A DNA stretch of 64,000 bases from Neoarius graeffei (Eukaryota; Chordata; Actinopteri; Siluriformes; Ariidae): contig NC_083571.1 of assembly GCF_027579695.1 (NCBI RefSeq), positions 73,907,375 through 73,971,374 on the forward strand, in the 5' to 3' direction. The notes beneath the pieces are model-generated. The model was not told the DNA's origin. It did no database searches and saw only the letters and a program-made list of their open reading frames with translations. The translations under genes and the position numbers were made by a program. This document shows, one piece after another, positions 57,827 through 64,000 of this stretch (its first letter is position 1; every line of letters starts with the position of its first letter).

Positions 57827-58293
57827 TTTCATGTTTTGTTCAGTTTTGAGATGACTTTCTGCTGTTAGCATGACAGCATTTTTATCAGTGCTGGTGTTAG
57901 CATTGTGTTTTGAGATGCTAACTGAAGTAGTGGATGAGGCTAGCCCAGCTGAAGGGCAGTCACACATGTGAGATAGTGCAGGACACGTGGACATCACGCC
58001 CTTCCAAACGTTCCTCTGAGATATCACAAGGGCCCACCGTCCACTTCACTTATCAGAGCCAGAGAATGTGTGAGAGATTTGGAAAATGTGTATGTGTGTG
58101 AGGATCTCTACAGTGTTGGGGTTCATGTAGTGCATAAAATCATTTGGACGTCAATTACAATTTCAACACACCATCACCTGCGAGTGTTTATTCATCACAT
58201 CATGAACACAACAAAACAAATTGTTCTTCTCTTCATGTGTCTCCATTTAAAGAGTTTTTCTCCTTTTATATTCCTCACTGCTTCTGTTTCTAG

Positions 58294-58387
58294 AGTGAAG
58301 ATCAGACCAATGCTGAAGTTGCAGAAAACAAAACTCCAAACACTGCGGACAGCAGAAACCCAACTAACCCCGAGGAGATTGCACCGG
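58294..58387 (+). CDS. myoz2: Myozenin-2, third coding exon
   Basis: Acceptor TTTCTAG, then SEDQTNAEVAENKTPNTADS and RNPTNPEEIAP, then one base of a Gly codon before gtatgc. Human MYOZ2 has the equivalent PPNTPDPRSPPNPDNIAPG. The exon is short and variable except for the PNT-D-R-P-NP-IAPG spine. Confidence 0.93.
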
Positions 58388-58657
58388 GTATGCCAACACC
58401 CTCCACTTCAGCCACAGTTAATCATCAATCAGATACCACATTATATACTGCACACTTACAAAAAATAACAAACAAACAAATAAATAAATGTGGAATAATG
58501 TTGTTATTTTTATTTGGCTGTAGTTTCTAACTGAAACCCGATCTGAGTCTGAGCTTTAGTTCTATTAATAAAACTAATATTTCAGTCCTCAGGATGTGTC
58601 TCACAGAGTGGACGCTGAACTGAGGTTTTATTGGAGGAGGTTGGTTCTCTGTTCCAG

Positions 58658-58841
58658 GTTACGGAGGTCCACTGAAGGATATTCCACCGGAGAGGTTCAA
58701 TGCTACGGCTCTGCCCAAATCCTACCACTCCCCCTGGGAGCAGGCCATCATCAACGACCCGGTGCTGGCCGACACCCTGAAGCTCCAGATGCCTGATCCT
58801 GAACCCAGACCCGAGATGCCTGACTACAAGAGTTTTAACAG
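58658..58841 (+). CDS. myoz2: Myozenin-2, fourth coding exon
   Basis: Acceptor TCTGTTCCAG; the Gly codon completes and the frame reads [20 protein letters not shown], then [20 protein letters not shown], then [10 protein letters not shown] and two bases of an Arg codon. Human MYOZ2 has YSGPLKEIPPEKFN, SPWEQAISNDPELL and LPDYRSFNR, so the match is close. The donor is GTTCTG, which is weak; reading on would stop after Arg-Phe. The remaining C-terminal part (FGGFEKAS... in the family) is not in the window, so about 177 of some 260 residues are seen. Confidence 0.93.
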
Positions 58842-58996
58842 GTTCTGAAACTTGCTTTTCTGTTTTTACAAGACAGAAGTATAATCTCACAAAGTGCCAT
58901 TTAACAAACAATAAGAATCAACTGAGGAACAAAATCTCAGTGGAGACAGAACCAGAGTCCAGATGTCCTGAAGGTCTGAGTCACGAGGTTTCAGAG

Positions 58997-59832
58997 TAAA
59001 AGAGTTAAAGGGTTAAAGAGTTAGTGATAAAGACTTAAAGGGCTAAAGAGTTAAAGGGTTAAAGAGTTAAAGACTTAAATGGTTAAAGGGATAAAGAGTT
59101 AAAGGGATAAAGGGTTAAAGAGTTAAAGGGTTAAAGAGTTAAAAAGTTAAAGAGTTAAAGAGTTAGCGATAAAGACTTAAAGGGCTAAAGAATTAAAGAG
59201 TTAAAGACAAAGGGTTAAAGGGATAAATAGTTAAAGGGCTAAAGGGTTAAAATGTTAAAGAGTTAGTGATAAAATCTTAAAGGGCTAAAGAATTAGAGTT
59301 AAAGGGTTAAGGGGATAAAGAGTTAAAGGGATAAAGGGTTAAAGAGTTAAGAGGTTAAAGGGTTAAAGAGTTAAAAAGTTAAAGGGTTAAAGAGTTAAAG
59401 GGTTAGCGATAAAGACTTAAAGGGCTAAAGAGTTAAAGGGTTAAAGACGTAAAGAATTAAAGGTTTAAAGAGTTAAAGGGTTAAAAGGCTAAAGGGTTAA
59501 AAGGTTAAAGGGTTAAAAAGTTAACGTGTAACAGGGTTAAAGGATTAAATAGTTAAAAAGTTAAAGGTTTAAAGAGTTAAAGAGCAAAAGGGTTAAAGAG
59601 TTAAAGAGGTAACACTTTAAGGGTTTAAAGAGTTAAAGGGCTAAAGGGTGTTGAGTTAAAGGATTAAAAAGTTAAAGGGTTAAAGGGTCAAAGAGTTAAA
59701 GGATTAAAGAGTTAAATAACTAAAAAGTTAAAGGGTTAAAGTGTTAAAAAGTTGAAGGGCTAAAGGGTTAAAGAGATAAAGAGTTAAAGGGTTAAAAGGT
59801 TAAAGGGTTAAAGAGTTAAAGGGTTGAAAGGT
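58997..59832. repeat. Minisatellite, GTTAAAGGGTTAAAGA type, in myoz2 intron
   Basis: Dozens of 7-8 bp units (GTTAAAG, GGTTAAAG, AGTTAAAG) with occasional higher-order 100-bp periods (AGTGATAAAGACTTAAAGG recurs). The array is interrupted at 59833 by a LINE and resumes at 63174-63241 and 63955-64000, running off the window end. Confidence 0.95.
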
Positions 59833-62800
59833 CTTGTCTCGTCTTCTTCCGCTTTATCTGGGACCGGGTCACGGAGGCAGCAGTCTAAACATGGAAGCCC
59901 AAACTTCCCTTTCCCCAGACACCTCGGCCAGCTCCTCGGGAAGAACACTGAGGCGTTCCCAGGCCAGCCGAGAGACATAGTCCCTCCAGCGTGTCCTGGG
60001 TCTTCCCCGGGGCCTCCTCCTGGGGGGACATGCCTGGAACACCTCCCCAGGGAGGCATCCAGGAGGCATCCGAAAAAGATGCCCGAGCCACCTCAGCTGA
60101 TTCCTCTCGATGTGGAGGAGCAGTGGATCTACTCTGAGCTCCTCCCGAGTGACTGTGCTTCTAAGGGAGCGCCCAGCCACCCTGCGAAGGAAACTCATTT
60201 TGGCCGCTTGTATCCACGATCTTGTTCTTTCGGTCATTACCCAAAGCTCATGACCATAGGTGAGAGTTGGAACGTAGATCGACCGGTAAATTGAGAGCTT
60301 TGCCTTTTGGCTCAGCTCCTTCTTCACCACGACGGACCGGTAAAGCGACTGCATCACTGTGGAGGCTGCACCGATCCGCCTGTCGATCTCATGCTCCATC
60401 CTTCCCTCATTCATGAACAAGATCCTGAGATACTTAAACTCCTCCACTTGAGGCAGGACTTCTCTACCAACCTGGAGAGGGCAAGCCACCCTTTTCCGGT
60501 CGAGAACCATGGCCTCGGACTTGGAGGTGCTGATTCTCATCCTAGCCGCTTCACACTCGACTGCAAACCGCCCCAGTGCATGCTGAAGGTCCTGGTTTGA
60601 AGAAGCCAACAGGACAACATCATCCGCAAAAAGCAGAGATGAAATCCTGTGGTTCCCAAACAGGATTCCTTCCGGCCCCTGGCTGGGCCTAGAAATTCTG
60701 TCCATAAAAATTATGAACAGAACCGGTGACAAAGGGCAGCCCTGCAGGAGTCCAACATGCACTGGGAACAGGTCTGACTTACTGCTGGCAATGCGAACCA
60801 GACTCCTGCGCCGTTCGTACAGGGACCGGACAGCCCTTAGCAAAGAGCCCCGAACCCCATACTCCCGAAGCACCCCCCACAGAATACCATGTGGGACACG
60901 GTCGAATGCCTTCTCCAGATCCACAAAACACATGTGGACTGGTTGGGCAAACTCCCATGAACCCTCGAGCACCCTATGAAGGGTATAGAGCTGGTCCAGT
61001 GTTCCGTGACCAGGACGAAAACCGCATTGTTCTTCCTGGATCCGAGGTTCGACTATTGGTCGAATTCTCCTCTCCAGTACCCTGGAGTAAACCTTCCCCG
61101 GGAGGCTGAGAAGTGTGATTCCCCTGTAATTGGAGCACACTCTCCGGTCCCCTTTCTTAAAAAGAGGGACCACCACCCCAGTCTGCCACTCCAGAGGCAC
61201 TGTCCCCGACTGCCACGCGATGTTGCAGAGGCATGTCAACCAAGACAGCCCCACGACATCCAGAGACTTGAGATACTCAGGGCGGATCTCATCCACCCCC
61301 GGTGCCTTGCCACCGAGGAGCTTGCAAACCACCTCAGTGACTTCAGCTTGGGTAATGGACGAGTCCACCTCTGAGTCATCAGCCTCAGTCTCCTCAATGG
61401 AAGACATGATGGTGGGATTGAGGAGATCCTCAAAGTATTCCTTCCACCGCCCAACAATGTCCCCAGTCGAGATCAACAGCTCCCCACCCGCACTGTAAAC
61501 AGTGTTGGCAGAGTACTGCTTCCCCCTCCTGAGGCACCGGACGGTTTGCCAGAATTTCTTCAAGGCTGACCGGTAGTCCTTCTCCATGGCCTCCCCGAAC
61601 TCCTCCCAGTTCTGAGTTTTTGCCTCCGCAACTGCCCGAGCTGCAGCACGCCTGACCTGCCGATACCCGTCAGCTGCCTCAGGAGTCCTGGAGGTCAACG
61701 TGGCCCGATAGGACTCCTTCTTCAGCTTGACGGCATCCCTTACTTCTGGTGTCCACCACCAGGTTCGGGGATTGCCGCCACGACAGGCACCGGAGACCTT
61801 GCGGTCACAGCTCCGAACAGCTGCGTCCACAATGGAGGTAGAGAACATGGTCCACTCAGACTCAATGTCCCCCGCCTCCCTTGGAAGCTGGGAAAAGCTC
61901 TCCCGGAGGTGGGAGTTAAAGACCTCCCCAACAGAGTGCTCGGCCAGACGTTCCCAGCAGACCCTCACCATACATTTGGGCCTGCCAGGTCTGTCCAGCT
62001 TCCTCCTCCGCCAGCGGATCCAACTCACCACCAGGTGGTGATCAGTTGACAGCTCAGCCCCTCTCTTCACCCGAGTGTCCAAGACATAGGGCCGGAGATC
62101 AAATGAAACGACAACAAAGTATATCATCGACCTCCGACCTAAGGTGTCCTGGTGCCACGTGCACTTATGGACACCCCTATGCTCGAACATGGTGTTTGTT
62201 ATGAACAAACCGTGACTAGCACAGAAGTCCAATAACAAAACACCACTCGGGTTCAGATCAGGGAGGCCGTTCCTCCCAACCACGCCCCTCCAGGTGTCAC
62301 TGTCGTCACCCACGTGAGCATTGAAGTCCCCCAGTAGCACAATGGAGTCCCCAGTCTGAGCACCCCTCAGTACCTCTCCCAGGGACTCCAAGAAGGCTGG
62401 ATACTCTATACTGCTATTTGGCCCGTAGGCACAAACAACAGCAAGAGCCCTCTCCCCAATCCGAAGGCGCAGAGAGGCGACCCTCTCGTTCACTGGGGTA
62501 AACTCCAACACATGGCGGCTGAGCTGGGGAGCTATAAGCAAGCCCACACCAGCCCGCCGCCACTCACCATGGGCGACTCCAGAGAAGTGGAGAGTCCAGC
62601 CCCTTTCGAGTAGCTGGGATCCAGAGCCCAAGCTGTGCTTGGAGGTGAGTCCGACTATCTCTAGCCGGTACCTCTCAACCTCCCGCACAAGCTCAGGCTC
62701 TTTCCCCCCCAGCGAAGTGACATTCCATGTCCCAACAGCTAGCTGCTGTGTCTGGGGATCAGGTCGTCGAGGCCCCTGCCTTTGACTGCCACCCAATCCA

Positions 62801-63173
62801 CACTGCACCAGTCCCCTACTGCTACCTCTGTGGGTGGTGAACCCACAGGAGGTTGGGCCCACGTCACCTCTTCGGACTAAGCCCGGCTGGGCCCCATGGG
62901 CAAAGGCCCGGCCACCAAGCGCTTGCATACGAGCCCCAACCCCAGGCCTGGCTCCAGGGTGGGGCCCCGGATGCGCCATACCGGGCGACGTCATGGTCCT
63001 CGATGGTTTCTCCATAAGGGTTTTGGTGAACTGCTCTTGGTCTGGCCTGTCACCTAGGACCTGTCTGCCTTGGGAAACCCTGACAGGGGCATAATGCCCC
63101 CAACAACATAGCTCCTAGGATCATTCAAGCACACAAACCCCTCCACCACAATAAGGTGGCAGTTCTAGGAGGG
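59833..63173 (-). mobile_element. Full-length RTE-type LINE (Rex3-like)
   Basis: A 3341-bp minus-strand element flanked by a 12-bp TSD GGGTTGAAAGGT (59821-59832 and 63174-63185). The 3' end at the left is CCCAGATAAAGCGGAAGAAG plus a short GAC/AAGAC-type tail, as in RTE-clade fish LINEs. The 5' region precedes an intact ORF. A long intact ORF and a perfect TSD imply a young insertion. The Rex3-like name is from memory of family features and is unverified. Confidence 0.88.
59869..63015 (-). CDS. LINE ORF: AP-like endonuclease and reverse transcriptase, 1048 aa
   Basis: A single uninterrupted frame. The endonuclease part (about residues 92-335) has [27 protein letters not shown] (228-239) and [10 protein letters not shown] (323-332). 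The reverse transcriptase (about 560-850) has [57 protein letters not shown] with a catalytic Asp, GCPLSPVLF and the FADDVVLL box (796-803). The C-terminal part has [27 protein letters not shown] and [14 protein letters not shown]. Target-primed reverse transcription is the expected activity. At residue 299 the usual SMIDFV endonuclease motif reads SMIYFV: the conserved Asp is Tyr, which probably impairs nicking. No RNA-binding ORF1 is seen. The GC content is far above the flanks. Confidence 0.92.
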   Translation of the reverse strand: MEKPSRTMTSPGMAHPGPHPGARPGVGARMQALGGRAFAHGAQPGLVRRGDVGPTSCGFTTHRGSSRGLVQCGLGGSQRQGPRRPDPQTQQLAVGTWNVTSLGGKEPELVREVERYRLEIVGLTSKHSLGSGSQLLERGWTLHFSGVAHGEWRRAGVGLLIAPQLSRHVLEFTPVNERVASLRLRIGERALAVVCAYGPNSSIEYPAFLESLGEVLRGAQTGDSIVLLGDFNAHVGDDSDTWRGVVGRNGLPDLNPSGVLLLDFCASHGLFITNTMFEHRGVHKCTWHQDTLGRRSMIYFVVVSFDLRPYVLDTRVKRGAELSTDHHLVVSWIRWRRRKLDRPGRPKCMVRVCWERLAEHSVGEVFNSHLRESFSQLPREAGDIESEWTMFSTSIVDAAVRSCDRKVSGACRGGNPRTWWWTPEVRDAVKLKKESYRATLTSRTPEAADGYRQVRRAAARAVAEAKTQNWEEFGEAMEKDYRSALKKFWQTVRCLRRGKQYSANTVYSAGGELLISTGDIVGRWKEYFEDLLNPTIMSSIEETEADDSEVDSSITQAEVTEVVCKLLGGKAPGVDEIRPEYLKSLDVVGLSWLTCLCNIAWQSGTVPLEWQTGVVVPLFKKGDRRVCSNYRGITLLSLPGKVYSRVLERRIRPIVEPRIQEEQCGFRPGHGTLDQLYTLHRVLEGSWEFAQPVHMCFVDLEKAFDRVPHGILWGVLREYGVRGSLLRAVRSLYERRRSLVRIASSKSDLFPVHVGLLQGCPLSPVLFIIFMDRISRPSQGPEGILFGNHRISSLLFADDVVLLASSNQDLQHALGRFAVECEAARMRISTSKSEAMVLDRKRVACPLQVGREVLPQVEEFKYLRILFMNEGRMEHEIDRRIGAASTVMQSLYRSVVVKKELSQKAKLSIYRSIYVPTLTYGHELWVMTERTRSWIQAAKMSFLRRVAGRSLRSTVTREELRVDPLLLHIERNQLRWLGHLFRMPPGCLPGEVFQACPPRRRPRGRPRTRWRDYVSRLAWERLSVLPEELAEVSGEREVWASMFRLLPP

Positions 63174-63241
63174 GGGTTGAAAGGTTAAAGGAGTTAAAAA
63201 GGTTAAAGGGTTAAAAGGTGAAATAGTTAAAGAGTTAAATA

Positions 63242-63954
63242 GGCCAAGTTTACATTAGACCGTAGCTGTCTCGTTTTCTTCGCGGATGCACTGTCCGTTT
63301 ACATTAAAATGCCTGGAAACACCAGGAAACGGGAATCCGCCAGGGTCCACTTATTCAATCCAGATCGTGTCTGGTCCGGTGCTATGTAAACATTGAGAAT
63401 ACGCGGATACGCTGTGCTGAGCTCTAGCTGGCGTCGTCATTGGACAACGTTACTGTGACATCCACCTTCCTGATTCGCTGGCGTTGGTCATGTGACGCGA
63501 CTGCTGAAAAACGGTGCGGATTTCCGCCTTGTATCACCTTTCATTAAAAGTGAAAATAAAAGTATGAAAATACTGCAAATACTGATGCAAATACTGCCCA
63601 TTGTGTAGTTATGATGGTCTTTAGGCTTGCCATCCTTCCACTTGCAAGTGGTAAGTGACTTGCGCACAGCGGCTCAGTCCCGAATCACTGCTCGTGCGCT
63701 TCACTCGCACGCACTGTGAGCTGCGCAGGGCTGGAGTGTGCACCCTCCAGAGGGCACTCGCTGTTCAGGGCGGAATGATTTGGAGCACAGCCGCTGAGGA
63801 GGAAGCGATGAGCCGCACTGACACATTTCAACTTACGTGCCGAATTAGTCATGTGATTAGCGTATCCGTGTATTGGCGTTGCTGTGTGCACGCGAATCGT
63901 TTTTAAAAACGTTAATCTGATGATCCGCTGATACGGTCTAATGTAAACCCCACC
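63242..63954. mobile_element. MITE with GTTTACATTAGACCGTA termini
   Basis: The left end GGCCAAGTTTACATTAGACC and the right end (reverse complement GGTGGGGTTTACATTAGACC) are inverted, with ATA on both flanks. It is 713 bp, GC-richer than the host, without a long ORF. It is the second element inserted in the GTTAAAG minisatellite. Confidence 0.82.
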
Positions 63955-64000
63955 ATAGTTAAAAGGTGAAATAGCTATAGTTAAGGAGTTAAAGGGTTAA

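Noticed and set aside
58842-58848. Possible end of myoz2 at TGA (58846) just after exon 4
   Set aside because: The conserved C-terminal myozenin region would be missing and the Arg codon is split exactly where a GT donor is expected; a downstream exon outside the window is more likely.
59824-61500. Several plus-strand ORFs of 86-156 codons across the LINE
   Set aside because: Antisense shadows of the 1048-codon LINE ORF.

Overview
The window is a repeat-rich segment of a vertebrate nuclear genome, almost certainly a teleost fish. Genes are split by GT-AG introns. The repeats are typical fish families: Tc1-like, hAT and THAP/TTAA DNA transposons, V-SINE/Mermaid-like tRNA SINEs, RTE-type LINEs and a Penelope-like retroelement. 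The repeat mix recalls catfish genomes, but that is only an impression. No prokaryotic or viral gene system is visible.

Left part (about 7.4-38.4 kb): two tandem copies of a secreted or GPI-anchored ecto-ADP-ribosyltransferase (ART) family gene. Copy A has a signal-peptide exon (7971-8039), a main exon (14038-14762) and a GPI-signal exon (14955-15048). Copy B has a main exon (36270-36991), a GPI-signal exon (37196-37289) and a possible signal exon at 20743-20781. Both keep open frames, but all three positions of the R-S-EXE catalytic motif are changed, so both look like ART pseudoenzymes. The duplicated blocks (about 14021-17780 and 36252-38420) also share 3' flanks. A Tc1 element sits only in copy A, and copy B shows the empty site.

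Between and around these copies lie deep transposon nests, many dated relative to each other by target-site duplications (TSDs). At 20912-26190 a Tc1 contains a TATACTT-rich inverted-repeat element, which contains a hAT, which contains a SINE. At 28523-31537 a Penelope-like element with an inverted terminal copy carries two Harbinger-like MITEs. A degenerate GATATCT repeat field (26.4-34.7 kb) is broken by at least four insertions. A palindrome with arms of about 0.6 kb lies in copy A intron 1. A Tc1-type relic at 38.8-41.5 kb contains a LINE tail, a SINE and a second Tc1.

Right part (45.2-64 kb): two sarcomeric Z-disc genes on the + strand. The first is synaptopodin-2 (synpo2: 45398-47500 plus a C-terminal exon at 50096-50491). 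The second is the 5' two thirds of myozenin-2/calsarcin-1 (myoz2: coding exons at 55140, 57602, 58294 and 58658). SYNPO2 and MYOZ2 are also neighbours in human, so this is conserved synteny. The myoz2 introns are loaded with minisatellites. The last visible intron holds a 0.8 kb GTTAAAG-type array that received a full-length RTE-type LINE with an intact 1048-residue ORF and a 12-bp TSD. The 3' end of myoz2 lies beyond the window.
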